DNA of 34,143 bases from Bifidobacterium breve (GTDB taxonomy: Bacteria; Actinomycetota; Thermoleophilia; Solirubrobacterales; Solirubrobacteraceae): the NCBI GenBank assembly GCA_945889475.1, contig CAMDBT010000017.1:1-34143 (forward strand), given 5' to 3'. The translations under genes and the position numbers were made by a program. Under the pieces are notes generated by a model. It was not told the origin of the DNA. It ran no database searches and saw nothing but the letters and a program-made list of their open reading frames with translations. Shown here piece by piece: positions 15,602-23,746 of this stretch. Position 1 is the first letter of the stretch; each line of letters begins with the position of its first letter.

Positions 15602-16285
15602 ATGCCACTTCCCAAAAAACCCAAATGGGTCACCTTCGATGTCTACGGAACTCTGATCGATTGGGAGAGCGGCGTGAAGACCGCGTTTGCCACCGAGGCC
15701 AAGCGGAGCGGCTTTGAGATCGAAGATCCAGACGCTGTTTTCGCCCGTTTCGTTGAACTCCAGCACGAGATCGAGAGCGGCTCATACGAGCTTTACGCCG
15801 AGGTTCTGCGCCGTGTCGCGATGCAGATCGCCGATGAGATCAAGTGGGATCTGGAGCCTTCGCGGGCTGGTTTCCTGCCCGATTCGGTCCTCCGTTGGCG
15901 TCCTTTCAAGGAGACCAACCTGCAGCTCGGTCGCTTTTCGAAGAAGTTCGAGACCGGCCTGATCTCGAACATCGACGATCGTCTGCTGGGAGAAACCCGT
16001 CGTTACCTGCCGCTCGAGTTTGGCCTTGTCGTAACCGCGCAGCAGGTCCGCTCCTACAAGCCTGAGCCGGCCCACTTCAAGGAGTTTGCGCGCCGGGTCG
16101 GAGGCAAGAAGGATTGGGTCCACATCTGCTGCGGTTACGAAGCCGACGTCTTGCCGGCGCTGAAGGCCAAGGTCCCGGTGATCTGGGTCAACCGCACGAA
16201 GCGCAAGCTCGAGCCGAGTGAAAAGAAGCCGACGGCCGAGGTCAAGACGCTGCTGGCCGCCGCGAAGCTGCTCGGCGCCGCGTAG
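15602..16285 (+). CDS. Haloacid dehalogenase type II-like hydrolase
   Basis: The 227-residue HAD-superfamily enzyme resembles (S)-2-haloacid dehalogenases. Motif I is FDVYGTLIDW (12-21), where Asp13 is the nucleophile and Tyr replaces the second Asp of phosphatases, as in true dehalogenases. Motif II is LISNIDD, motif III is the Lys in SYKPEPAHF, and the C-terminal motif is CCGYEADVLPALKAKVPVIWVNR. The absence of the acid/base Asp argues against phosphatase activity. Whether it really dehalogenates or serves another C-X hydrolysis is open. It is followed 12 bases downstream by an MBL-fold hydrolase and the two are probably one operon. Confidence 0.87.
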   Translation: MPLPKKPKWVTFDVYGTLIDWESGVKTAFATEAKRSGFEIEDPDAVFARFVELQHEIESGSYELYAEVLRRVAMQIADEIKWDLEPSRAGFLPDSVLRWRPFKETNLQLGRFSKKFETGLISNIDDRLLGETRRYLPLEFGLVVTAQQVRSYKPEPAHFKEFARRVGGKKDWVHICCGYEADVLPALKAKVPVIWVNRTKRKLEPSEKKPTAEVKTLLAAAKLLGAA

Positions 16286-16297
16286 GGAAACTCGCCC

Positions 16298-17068
16298 GTG
16301 CGGGTCGTTGCGCTAGACGAGGACGTGCTGGTCGGGCGATCGGCCTACTGGCAGACGAGCTGCACGATTCTCCACCGCGGCGAGGAAACATTCGTCGTTG
16401 ATTCGCCGCCGCTGCCGGAGGAGCTCGAGGCGCTCAGCGGAGTCTTGGAGCACGTCGGCTGGAGCTGCAGCGGCCTGCTGGCGACCCACGCCGACTGGGA
16501 TCACCTGCTCGGCCGCCTAGCCTTCCCTGGGCAAGCGCTCGGCTGTTGCGAGACCAGCGCCGCTCGACTGACGGCCGAGCCGGGCGCCGCGGCGCGCGAG
16601 CTGCGCTCCTTCGACGAGCAAAACTACGTCGAGCGGCCAGCGCCGCTTTCGCTCGGGCAGGTTCAGGCGCTGGCGGTGCCCGGCGTGCTGGAGATCGGCG
16701 ATCAAGAGCTGGAGCTTTACCCGGCCGACGGTCACACCGCCGACGGGATGGCAATCTTCGTGCCGTGGGCCGCGACTCTGATCTGCGGCGACTTCCTCTC
16801 TCCGGTTGAGATTCCAATGATCTCCGATGGTGGCTCCCGCTCGGCTTACCGCGCGACGCTGGAGCGCCTCCGCGAGCTAGTCGAACGCTCCGAGCACGTG
16901 ATCCCCGGCCACGGAGCGGTCCTAGACCGAGCCCGCGCGTTGGCGATCCTCGCGGAGGACCTCAACTACCTGCAAACGCTCGAGTTGCCGCTCGCGCGCC
17001 GCGACGCCGAGCAGCAGAGAATTCACGCTTCAAACCTTGCGCGGATTGAAGCTGAGCCGGGCGCTTAG
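16298..17068 (+). CDS. MBL-fold metallo-hydrolase
   Basis: This metallo-beta-lactamase-fold hydrolase has 256 residues. The metal-binding loop is THADWDH (63-69), the second site is DGHTADG (His146), Asp165 lies in CGDFLSP, and the last His205 lies in IPGHGAVL. The usual HxHxDH is HADWDH here, so the second His is Asp, which may change metal content. The start is GTG at 16298, with AGGGAAA about 8 nt upstream as a plausible ribosome binding site, supporting co-expression with the dehalogenase. Its stop TAG overlaps the stop of the convergent GNAT gene within TTAG. Likely substrates are thioesters or other small esters, but this is only family knowledge. Confidence 0.87.
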   Translation: MRVVALDEDVLVGRSAYWQTSCTILHRGEETFVVDSPPLPEELEALSGVLEHVGWSCSGLLATHADWDHLLGRLAFPGQALGCCETSAARLTAEPGAAARELRSFDEQNYVERPAPLSLGQVQALAVPGVLEIGDQELELYPADGHTADGMAIFVPWAATLICGDFLSPVEIPMISDGGSRSAYRATLERLRELVERSEHVIPGHGAVLDRARALAILAEDLNYLQTLELPLARRDAEQQRIHASNLARIEAEPGA

Positions 17069-17547
17069 GAGTCTTCGCCGAGGTTGCGGCGCAGGTAGAG
17101 GTCGCGGCCGCCGTGGCTGTTCTTGATGCCAAAGCCAAGCGATTCGTAGAGCTTCAACGCTGGCACGTTGGCCTCGTTGACGTCAAGCTCAATTCGGCGG
17201 CTGGTGCGCGTACTGGCGGCGTGCTGAATCGCGAACAGCGTCATCGCCCTGCCGAGGCCGCTGCCGCGGGCAGCCTCCTCAACGAACAGATCCTCCAGCA
17301 GGCAGTCGTTGCCGGCCTGCCAGAGGCCGTAGCGAAAGCGCAGCTGACAGACGCCGACCGCAGGCCCGTCCCCGACCGCACCGAGCAGATAGTCGGTTGA
17401 TCCGTCGCCGATTAGCTCCGCGACACCGTCGCTGAAGCTCTGGTCGCTGGGCCAGTCGTAGCCGAGATCGTTGCGAAAGCTGATCAGTAGCCGCGTGACC
17501 TCGGCTGCCTCGCTGGCCGATGCGACCCAGACGCGCAGCTGTTTCAT
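17065..17547 (-). CDS. GNAT family N-acetyltransferase
   Basis: This 160-residue protein has the GNAT acetyl-CoA fold. Strand beta4 (DCLLEDLFVEEAARG, 82-96) leads into the pyrophosphate-binding GSGLGRAM, matching the R/Q-x-x-G-x-G/A motif. ELDVNEANVPALKLYESLGF (139-158) is the classic C-terminal signature. The ATG overlaps the stop of the upstream biotin carboxylase gene as ATGA, so it is translationally coupled to acyl-CoA carboxylase. That coupling raises the possibility that it acetylates or regulates something in acyl-CoA metabolism, but the substrate is unknown. It is the last gene of the minus-strand block. Confidence 0.9.
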   Translation of the reverse strand: MKQLRVWVASASEAAEVTRLLISFRNDLGYDWPSDQSFSDGVAELIGDGSTDYLLGAVGDGPAVGVCQLRFRYGLWQAGNDCLLEDLFVEEAARGSGLGRAMTLFAIQHAASTRTSRRIELDVNEANVPALKLYESLGFGIKNSHGGRDLYLRRNLGEDS

Positions 17548-19325
17548 TCGGCTGGCGCTTCGCTGACGATCCGAGCGATCGGGTCGCCCGCGCCGATCGG
17601 CGCCCCTTCGGTGATCGGCAGTTCAACGACCGTGCCAGCCTTGTGCGCGGTGATTTCGTTCTCCATTTTCATCGCTTCGATGATGCAGAGCAGCTGGCCC
17701 TCTTCGACCTGATCGCCGACTTTGACGACAACCTTCCACATGTTTCCTTGCAGCGGCGCTTCGAGCGTGTCGGCGCCGCCGGCAGCGCTGCTTTTGCGCT
17801 CCACGCGCCTTGGCTTCGGCGCTGGCGCGCCTGGCCCCGTGGCGCCGCCGACCGGCGGTGGGCCGACTACGTTGACATCGAATCGGCGGCCGGAAACCTC
17901 GACCGTGTACTGCTGCTGGAGCTGCTCGACGCCGTCGGCGTCGACGCGCTCCACCGGCTTTTCTGGCGCCGTTGACTTCAGCCACGCCTTGTCCTCAGTC
18001 AGGTCGCGGCAGATCTCGGCCCTGGCCCACTGCTCGGTCGCCATCAGCGCGCTGTGAAACGGAATCAGTGTCGTCAGCCCTTCGATCTCATATTCGTCTA
18101 GCGCGCGCAGCATTCGCGCGGTGGCGTGCTCGCGGTCAACGTCCCAGACGATCAGCTTGGCGACCATCGGGTCGTACATCGGCGTCACTTCGCCGTTCTC
18201 GCCGACGCCGGAATCGACCCGCACACCGGGGCCGCCGGGCTCGATGTAGCGGCCGATCTTGCCTGGCGCGGGGGCGAAGTTCTTGGCCGCGTTCTCAGCG
18301 TTTATGCGGCATTCGATTGCATGGCCGCGGATCTGAACTTGATCTTGGGTGATTGAGAGCGGCTCACCCGCGGCGGCGCGGATCCCTTCGCGCACGATGT
18401 CAACGCCGGTCACCATCTCGGTTACGCAGTGCTCGACCTGAACGCGCGTGTTCATCTCAAGGAAGTAATAGTTGCCGTCCTGCAACATTCCTTCAATCGT
18501 GCCGGCGCCAACGTAGCCGACCGCCTTGGCGGCATCTACGCCGATCTTGCCGATCTTCTCGCGCAGCGCGTCGTCAACGACCCAGTCTGCCGCCGGCGCT
18601 TCCTCAATCAGTTTCTGATGGCGGCGCTGGATTGAGCAGTCGCGCTCTCCGAGGTGGATCGTGTTGCCGAACGTGTCGGCGAGAATCTGAACCTCAATGT
18701 GGCGCGGGCTGGGCAGGTAGCGCTCGAGGTAGACGCGGCCGTCGCTGAAGAACTTCTCCCCCTCGCGTGATGCACCTTCGAACGCCTCTTCTAGATCGTC
18801 GGCGGTTAGCGCAACGCGGAAGCCTTTGCCGCCGCCGCCGCCGGAGGCTTTGATCGCCACTGGGTAGCCGAGCCCGTCGGCGATGATCTTGCGCGCCGCC
18901 TCAACGTCGGCGACGGCCTCCGTTGTGCCGGGCACGATCGGCACCCCAGCGGCCTGCATCAGCTCGCGCGCCGAGGTCTTGCTGCCCATCGATTCAATCG
19001 CGCTGGCCGGTGGGCCGATGAAGACGATTCCTTCGTCAGCGAGACGCTGAGCGAAAGGTCCGTTCTCGGCAAGGAATCCGTAGCCCGGGTGTACAGCCTC
19101 GGCGCCACTCGCTCTGATCACTTCGATCAACTTGTCAACGTTGAGATAGCTCTCCGCTGGTGGCCCGGGGCCGAGCAGGTATGCCTCGTCGGCCGCCTGA
19201 ACGTGCAGCGCGTCGCGATCCAGCTCGGAGTAAACGGCGATCGACTTGATGCCCATCTCGCGGCAGCAGCGGATCACGCGGAGGGCGATTTCGCCACGGT
19301 TCGCGATCAGAATTGAGCTGAACAT
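17544..19325 (-). CDS. Acetyl/propionyl-CoA carboxylase alpha subunit (biotin carboxylase + BCCP)
   Basis: This subunit carboxylates its own biotin with ATP and bicarbonate. Residues 1 to about 450 are biotin carboxylase: IANRGEIALRVIR at the N-terminus, the ATP-grasp loop GGGGKGFRVA, HIEVQIL, the conserved RDCSIQRRHQKLIEEAP, and EMNTRVQVEH near the active site. A Pro/Gly/Ala linker leads to the BCCP domain with EAMKMENEI; the biotinylated residue is Lys553. At 593 residues it matches actinobacterial AccA/PccA fusion subunits. The ATG at 19325 has TAACCT 10 nt upstream. The co-directional carboxyltransferase and epsilon-like gene complete the complex. Propionyl-CoA is the more likely substrate given the nearby mutase gene. 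Confidence 0.95.
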   Translation of the reverse strand: MFSSILIANRGEIALRVIRCCREMGIKSIAVYSELDRDALHVQAADEAYLLGPGPPAESYLNVDKLIEVIRASGAEAVHPGYGFLAENGPFAQRLADEGIVFIGPPASAIESMGSKTSARELMQAAGVPIVPGTTEAVADVEAARKIIADGLGYPVAIKASGGGGGKGFRVALTADDLEEAFEGASREGEKFFSDGRVYLERYLPSPRHIEVQILADTFGNTIHLGERDCSIQRRHQKLIEEAPAADWVVDDALREKIGKIGVDAAKAVGYVGAGTIEGMLQDGNYYFLEMNTRVQVEHCVTEMVTGVDIVREGIRAAAGEPLSITQDQVQIRGHAIECRINAENAAKNFAPAPGKIGRYIEPGGPGVRVDSGVGENGEVTPMYDPMVAKLIVWDVDREHATARMLRALDEYEIEGLTTLIPFHSALMATEQWARAEICRDLTEDKAWLKSTAPEKPVERVDADGVEQLQQQYTVEVSGRRFDVNVVGPPPVGGATGPGAPAPKPRRVERKSSAAGGADTLEAPLQGNMWKVVVKVGDQVEEGQLLCIIEAMKMENEITAHKAGTVVELPITEGAPIGAGDPIARIVSEAPAE

Positions 19326-19335
19326 TCGGTCGGGA

Positions 19336-19341
19336 AGGTTA
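19336..19341 (-). promoter_or_regulatory. Putative -10 box of the biotin carboxylase gene
   Basis: Minus-strand TAACCT lies 10 nt upstream of the ATG, predicting a leader of about three bases. No Shine-Dalgarno is seen. Confidence 0.35.
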
Positions 19342-19380
19342 CCCGCGAAGCGGATTTGGAGGAGTCTCGCCCATCGCCCT

Positions 19381-19599
19381 TCAGACCCTGCTTGCTGCCC
19401 AGCTGGCAGGCATCTGCGGCTGGCGCTGGACGCCTTCGTTTAGCGCCGCGGTGAGCCACGCAGGCTGGACCGGTTGGAGCGGCGAATCGACCGCTGAGTG
19501 GTCGTCGAGAAAGCGGCGTAGCGCGGCGATAATCGCTGCGGCCTCGGCCTCCGATGCGTCGGGGCTGCTGATCTCGATCTTGCTCTGCTGCTCAGACAT
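19381..19599 (-). CDS. Acyl-CoA carboxylase epsilon-like small subunit
   Basis: The 72-residue protein has the form of actinobacterial acyl-CoA carboxylase epsilon subunits: a charged N-terminus, one amphipathic helix (ASEAEAAAIIAALRRFLDD, 15-33), a polar linker and a Trp-containing C-terminus (PASWAASRV). The epsilon subunit bridges alpha and beta and stimulates activity. Position supports the call, since it lies 55 bases upstream of the biotin carboxylase gene on the same strand. The ATG at 19599 follows TACGCT by 8 nt; a longer frame from 19692 overlaps PhoD and has no family features. Sequence similarity in this family is weak, so the assignment leans on size, helix pattern and context. 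Confidence 0.68.
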   Translation of the reverse strand: MSEQQSKIEISSPDASEAEAAAIIAALRRFLDDHSAVDSPLQPVQPAWLTAALNEGVQRQPQMPASWAASRV

Positions 19600-19607
19600 C
19601 AGGTCTG

Positions 19608-19613
19608 AGCGTA
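19608..19613 (-). promoter_or_regulatory. Putative leaderless -10 box of the epsilon-like gene
   Basis: Minus-strand TACGCT lies 8 nt upstream of the ATG, in the 26-base gap after the phoD stop codon. Confidence 0.38.
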
Positions 19614-19625
19614 GCGCGGCGCGGC

Positions 19626-21263
19626 CTAGCCGCTGAGGCCAGGGTGCCCCGGGGCGACCTTCCAGGAGAAGGTTCCGCTGTTGCCGTTCCATGGAGCGCC
19701 GGCCGGGTCGTTCAGCGGCATCTTCGCGGTCGACTTCTGCTTGATCGTCTTCATCCGCACGAGGTCGCAGCCGAAGCCAGCGCCATCGGCCTTGACGCGG
19801 CCGTAGCCGTGGTGGTCAATGTCGCCGTTGGTAAGCCACGGGTTGGCTCCGAGCAGGATGTCGTAGATCCCCTTGTCGGTGTGCGGGAATGGCGTCTTCG
19901 CGTCGCCGATCCCGACCGACGCCTTGAGGCCACCATCGCCGAGGCCCTGCGAGCTGATCGAGCCGCCGACGAACTCGGTGCCGACCGCCGAAGCGTCACC
20001 GTCGTTGATCCGAAGATCCCCGGCGGCGAAGGTGTGGATGTCGCCGACGATCGAGATCACGTTCGCGATCGCGTTGTCGCGGATGTAGGTGAGAACTTCG
20101 GCCCGCTGGGCTTGGTAACCGGTCCAGTCGTCGAGGTTGAAGTCGGTCCCGGCGCCGAACTTGGTGTTCATCATCATCGCCTCGTTGGCGATCACCTTCC
20201 ATGTGGCGGTCGAGCTCTTCAGTCGCTGCTTGAGGAAGGTCAGCTGCGCAGCTCCAAGGTACTGGCGCGGGGCGTTGATCGCGGCAACGTTGTCAGGGTT
20301 CGTCACATCAACCATGCCCGTGTCGTCGAGCGGCTGGTCATCTCGGTACTGGCGCTCGTCGAGCATGATGATCTCAACGTGCTTGCCGAACCGCAGCGAG
20401 CGGTAGATCCGCTGCCCGGGGCTGCCCTTGATCGGGCTGATCGGCATGCTCTCGAAGAACGCTTGGTAGCCAGCCTTCTGCCGTGCGAGCGTGTATTTCT
20501 TGTCCGGCGAGAGGCCGCCGGTCGCTCCGGCGCCGCCAGCGTAGTTGTTGACGACCTCGTGGTCATCCCAAGTTGAGATCATCGCGAAGTTGGAGTGCAT
20601 CGCGCGCAGGTTGGCGTCGGTGCGGTAGAGCTTGTACTTGTTGCGGTACTGCTTGAGCGTCACCGCTTCGCCGCCCGGATCGGTACGGACGCCGTCCCCT
20701 CCAGCACTGTGGTAGGCCTCGGCATAGATGTAGTCGCCGAGGTTGACGACGAAGTCGAGGTCGTCCTTGGCCATCACTGCGTGCGCGTTGTAGTAGCCGA
20801 AGGTGAAGTCCTGGCAGGAGAAGAAGGCGAAGCGGACCTTCTGGTTGGAGTCGGCTGGTAGGGCGGTACGGAAGCGGCCGACCGGGCTGTTCTTGCTCTT
20901 CGTTGCGAAACGGTAGTAGTACTGCGTATAAGGCTTAAGGCCTTTGATCTGCGCCTTGACTGAGAAGTCGGAGGCCGCTACGGCCGAGATCTTCTTCTTC
21001 GCGATGACCTTGCGGAAGCCTTTGTCGGTTGCGACTTCGAGCGCGACCGGAATCCGCCCGGCAACGTCGTGCAGCCGTGTCCAGAGAGTCATCCCGCTGG
21101 TCGTTGGGTCGCCAGCGATGACGCCTTCAGCGAAGGTTCCGCCTGCGGCGGAGGAAAAGGCGCGCGGACCTACGCCGCTTGCTAGCGCCTCTGGCGCGAT
21201 GATGATCGCGGCGCCGGTTACGCCAGCGCCGCGAAGGAAGGAACGGCGGGTTGCCTCGGACAT
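19626..21263 (-). CDS. phoD: Tat-exported alkaline phosphatase D (PhoD family)
   Basis: PhoD enzymes are Ca/Fe phosphodiesterase-phosphomonoesterases acting outside the membrane. The N-terminus has a twin-arginine signal (TRRSFLRGAG with Arg6-Arg7, then a hydrophobic stretch to about residue 30). A PhoD_N beta-sandwich (about 40-140) includes GVIAGDPTTSGMTLWTRL and YYYRF. The catalytic domain has SCQDF, VNLGDYIYAE, STWDDHEVVNNYAGG, LDERQYR and a late GDIHTFAAGD metal-binding segment. At 545 residues it is of normal length. The ATG at 21263 is preceded by AGAGAGG, one of the few good Shine-Dalgarno sites here. It lies between the carboxyltransferase and epsilon-like genes, an unexpected position for a phosphatase. 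Confidence 0.94.
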   Translation of the reverse strand: MSEATRRSFLRGAGVTGAAIIIAPEALASGVGPRAFSSAAGGTFAEGVIAGDPTTSGMTLWTRLHDVAGRIPVALEVATDKGFRKVIAKKKISAVAASDFSVKAQIKGLKPYTQYYYRFATKSKNSPVGRFRTALPADSNQKVRFAFFSCQDFTFGYYNAHAVMAKDDLDFVVNLGDYIYAEAYHSAGGDGVRTDPGGEAVTLKQYRNKYKLYRTDANLRAMHSNFAMISTWDDHEVVNNYAGGAGATGGLSPDKKYTLARQKAGYQAFFESMPISPIKGSPGQRIYRSLRFGKHVEIIMLDERQYRDDQPLDDTGMVDVTNPDNVAAINAPRQYLGAAQLTFLKQRLKSSTATWKVIANEAMMMNTKFGAGTDFNLDDWTGYQAQRAEVLTYIRDNAIANVISIVGDIHTFAAGDLRINDGDASAVGTEFVGGSISSQGLGDGGLKASVGIGDAKTPFPHTDKGIYDILLGANPWLTNGDIDHHGYGRVKADGAGFGCDLVRMKTIKQKSTAKMPLNDPAGAPWNGNSGTFSWKVAPGHPGLSG

Positions 21264-21269
21264 TCGTGA

Positions 21270-21276
21270 CCTCTCT
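21270..21276 (-). promoter_or_regulatory. Shine-Dalgarno of phoD
   Basis: Minus-strand AGAGAGG is spaced 6 nt from the ATG. It stands out because most starts in this window have no ribosome binding site; it fits translation from a longer, possibly polycistronic, message. Confidence 0.6.
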
Positions 21277-21339
21277 TAGTTGACCTTCGGCGAGTATCCA
21301 CTATTTGCCCCACTCCGTGCGCCGGTTGGCACAGAATCT

Positions 21340-22908
21340 TTACAGCGGGATGTTGCCGTGCTTGCGTTTCGGCTGGTCAACGCGCTTAGTTAGCAGTGTT
21401 TGCAGCGCATTGATCACCGTTGGTCGCGTCTCGTGCGGGATGATCACATCATCGATGTAGCCGCGCTCGGCCGCCGAGTAAGGGTTCGCGAAGCGTTCCT
21501 TGTAATCGGCCATAAGCTCCTCGCGGCGTCCTTCGGCCGTCGCTTCGTCGGTCAGTTCGCGGCGGTAGATGATGTTGACTGCGCCCTCGGCGCCCATCAC
21601 CGCTACTTCGGCCTGCGGCCAAGCGAAGTTGAAGTCCGCGAGCAGATGCTTGGAGGCCATCACGTCGTAGGCGCCGCCGTAGGCCTTGCGCGTAATCACA
21701 GTGATCTTCGGCACCGTCGCCTCGGTGTAGGCGTAAAGCAGCTTCGCTCCATGGCGGATGATGCCGCCCCATTCCTGCGAGGTTCCTGGGAGGAAGCCAG
21801 GTACATCACAGAAGGTCAGGATCGGGATGTTGAATGCGTCGCAGGTGCGGACGAAGCGTGCGGCCTTCGATGAGGCGTCGATGTCAAGCACGCCGGCCAG
21901 CTGCGCCGGCTGGTTGCCGACGACGCCCACCGAGTAGCCGTCGAGGCGCGCGTAGCCGCAGATGATGTTCTTCGCCCAGTGCTCGTGCAGTTCGAAGAAC
22001 TCGCCGTCATCTACGACCGTCTTCACTACCTCGCGCATGTCGTAGGGCTTGTTGGGGTTCTCTGGCACCATCGTGTCGAGCGATTCGTCGCTCCGCTGCG
22101 GGTCGTCAGTCGGCGCTACCCGCGGCGCCATCTCAAGGTTGTTCTGGGGCAGGAACGAGAGCAGGTAGCGCGTGTCGTCAAGCAACGCGTCCTCGTCCTC
22201 GGCAGCGAGGTGCGCAACCCCGGACTTGCTGTTGTGCGTCATCGCGCCGCCGAGCTCTTCGAAGCCAACCTCTTCGCCGGTGACCGTCTTGATCACGTCG
22301 GGGCCGGTGATGAACATGTGCGAGCTCTCCTTGACCATCATGATGAAGTCGGTGATCGCGGGGGAGTAGACGGCGCCGCCGGCGCAGGGGCCCATGATCA
22401 GGCTGATCTGCGGGATCACGCCGGAGCACATTACGTTGCGAACGAAGACGTCGCCGTACGCGCCTAGCGAAACGACGCCTTCCTGAATCCTCGCGCCGCC
22501 GGAGTCGTTGATCCCGATCACCGGGCAGCCGATCTTCGCTGCCAAGTCCATCACCTTGCACATCTTCTCGGCCATCACTTCGCCGAGCGAGCCGCCGAAG
22601 ACCGTGAAGTCTTGGCTGAAGACGCAGACGCGACGCCCGTCGATCGTGCCGTGGCCGGTGACCACGGCGTCGCCCCATGGGCGGTTCTTCTGCATCTCGA
22701 AGTCGAAGGTGCGGTGGCGCATGAAGGTGTCGAGCTCGTGGAACGAGCCTGGGTCGAGAAGCTTCTCGACCCGTTCGCGTGCCGTGTATTTGCCGCGCTC
22801 GTGCTGCTTGGCCTCAGCCTCGGGCGAGGAGTGCATCGCCAGCTCGCGCATCTCGCTGAGCCGCGCCAGTTTTGCGGTGAGGTCCTCAGGCTCCGGTGCG
22901 CTCGCCAT
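21340..22908 (-). CDS. Propionyl-CoA carboxylase beta subunit (carboxyltransferase)
   Basis: This subunit transfers CO2 from biotin to acyl-CoA. The 522-residue protein has tandem crotonase-like N- and C-domains. [12 protein letters not shown] and [16 protein letters not shown] form the acyl-CoA oxyanion region; [14 protein letters not shown] and [16 protein letters not shown] form the biotin side. Asp415 in GGAYDVM occupies the position reported as D422 in Streptomyces PccB, where Asp favours propionyl-CoA. I rely on that from memory. The ATG at 22908 is chosen over a start at 22944 because it follows TAGACT by 10 nt and begins near the conserved N-terminal helix. The alpha and epsilon-like genes lie downstream beyond phoD, and the mutase upstream supports propionyl-CoA as substrate. 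Confidence 0.94.
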   Translation of the reverse strand: MASAPEPEDLTAKLARLSEMRELAMHSSPEAEAKQHERGKYTARERVEKLLDPGSFHELDTFMRHRTFDFEMQKNRPWGDAVVTGHGTIDGRRVCVFSQDFTVFGGSLGEVMAEKMCKVMDLAAKIGCPVIGINDSGGARIQEGVVSLGAYGDVFVRNVMCSGVIPQISLIMGPCAGGAVYSPAITDFIMMVKESSHMFITGPDVIKTVTGEEVGFEELGGAMTHNSKSGVAHLAAEDEDALLDDTRYLLSFLPQNNLEMAPRVAPTDDPQRSDESLDTMVPENPNKPYDMREVVKTVVDDGEFFELHEHWAKNIICGYARLDGYSVGVVGNQPAQLAGVLDIDASSKAARFVRTCDAFNIPILTFCDVPGFLPGTSQEWGGIIRHGAKLLYAYTEATVPKITVITRKAYGGAYDVMASKHLLADFNFAWPQAEVAVMGAEGAVNIIYRRELTDEATAEGRREELMADYKERFANPYSAAERGYIDDVIIPHETRPTVINALQTLLTKRVDQPKRKHGNIPL

Positions 22909-22918
22909 TAGGTGGCGG

Positions 22919-22924
22919 AGTCTA
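22919..22924 (-). promoter_or_regulatory. Putative -10 box of the carboxyltransferase gene
   Basis: Minus-strand TAGACT lies 10 nt upstream of the ATG. It predicts a very short leader without a Shine-Dalgarno. Confidence 0.38.
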
Positions 22925-22965
22925 GATGCTGAGCAGGGCGGCAAGGCCTGCGGCCACCGCGCAGC

Positions 22966-23667
22966 TCAGGAGCGCGAGAACGGGCGGTGGTGCGCGGCGC
23001 CGAGGTCGTCGAGCAGGTCGCTGAGAATCTGATCGATCGAATCGGCGCTCAATGGAGCCGGCTCAGGCGCTTCGGTGCTGATTTCGGGTTCAACTTCGGG
23101 AACTACGATCGGATCGGGCATCGGTTCAGGTTCGCCAGCCGGCTCCGCCGTCGGTCCAGTATCTGGGTCCGGTGCTGGCTCGTCGCTTGTGGCTCTCGGC
23201 CGCGGCGGGTCGGGGACCGCTGGGCCTAAGTTGAGTAGCCGCGCGAAGAAGCCGCGCTTCGCTGCGGGCTTCGGCGTCGGTTCGGGCGCGGGTTCGCGCG
23301 CGGGTTCGGGCTTCGATTCGGGCGTCGGCTCGGCCGTCGGCTCCTCGGCCGCTTCGTTGATCGTCGGCGGGGCGATTGGCTTCGCTGCGCCGATCGCCTC
23401 TGCCGCTGGCGCCGCTGCCGCCGTGGCCGGCCGATCTTCAAGCTCGACCTTCACCGTCACCTTCGTTCCCCATCCCGCCGATTCGATCGCGACCGTGCCG
23501 CTTGCTGCAATGCCCTCCCAGGCGACGGTGCTTTCGGGTTCGGTGCCGGTTATGCGGATTTCGCCAAAGGCGTGGAGGCGGCGGCCAAGCGACTCCTGAT
23601 CGCTGACCTCGGCCCAGAGCTCCGGCGAAGACTTAACAAGCCTGCGCTCTGCACTATGCGCTGACAT
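22966..23667 (-). CDS. Protein with partial SRPBCC-like N-terminus and Pro/Glu-rich tail
   Basis: I do not recognise a named family for the whole 233-residue protein. Residues 10-77 (SSPELWAEVSDQESLG, FGEIRITGTEPESTVAWEG, GTVAIESAGWGTKVTVKVE) look like a shortened SRPBCC/polyketide-cyclase-type domain. From about 80 to 205 the protein is low-complexity and rich in Pro, Glu, Ala and Thr, broken by a short basic-hydrophobic segment (KRGFFARLLNLGP, 136-148). The last ~30 residues form a probable amphipathic helix (SADSIDQILSDLLDDLG). No signal peptide is present, so it is probably cytoplasmic. It lies between the membrane protein and carboxyltransferase genes on the same strand and may be part of that block. 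Confidence 0.68.
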   Translation of the reverse strand: MSAHSAERRLVKSSPELWAEVSDQESLGRRLHAFGEIRITGTEPESTVAWEGIAASGTVAIESAGWGTKVTVKVELEDRPATAAAAPAAEAIGAAKPIAPPTINEAAEEPTAEPTPESKPEPAREPAPEPTPKPAAKRGFFARLLNLGPAVPDPPRPRATSDEPAPDPDTGPTAEPAGEPEPMPDPIVVPEVEPEISTEAPEPAPLSADSIDQILSDLLDDLGAAHHRPFSRS

Positions 23668-23746
23668 CGTCTTGCTCTTTTCCCGTCCGCGGCGTTCATT
23701 CCTGCCGAAAATGAGCCCTGCAAGCTTGCGCCCGACTCGCCTTTGG

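Noticed and set aside
19644-20576. 310-codon plus-strand open frame opposite phoD
   Set aside because: Antisense shadow of phoD with low-complexity composition, no family features and no start signal.
21264-21339. Possible PHO box upstream of phoD
   Set aside because: Only a single GGTCAACT-like word is present. The repeated GTTCACC-type direct repeats expected for PhoP binding are absent.
21305-21345. Intrinsic terminator after the carboxyltransferase gene
   Set aside because: The GTGC...GCAC dyad is only four base pairs with no T-run. I saw no convincing intrinsic terminator at the other gene ends I checked.
23226-23441. Repeat array or CRISPR-like pattern in the cggttcgggcgcgggttcg region
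   Set aside because: The repeats are short and imperfect and encode the Pro/Glu-rich tail of a protein; there are no spacers of constant length.
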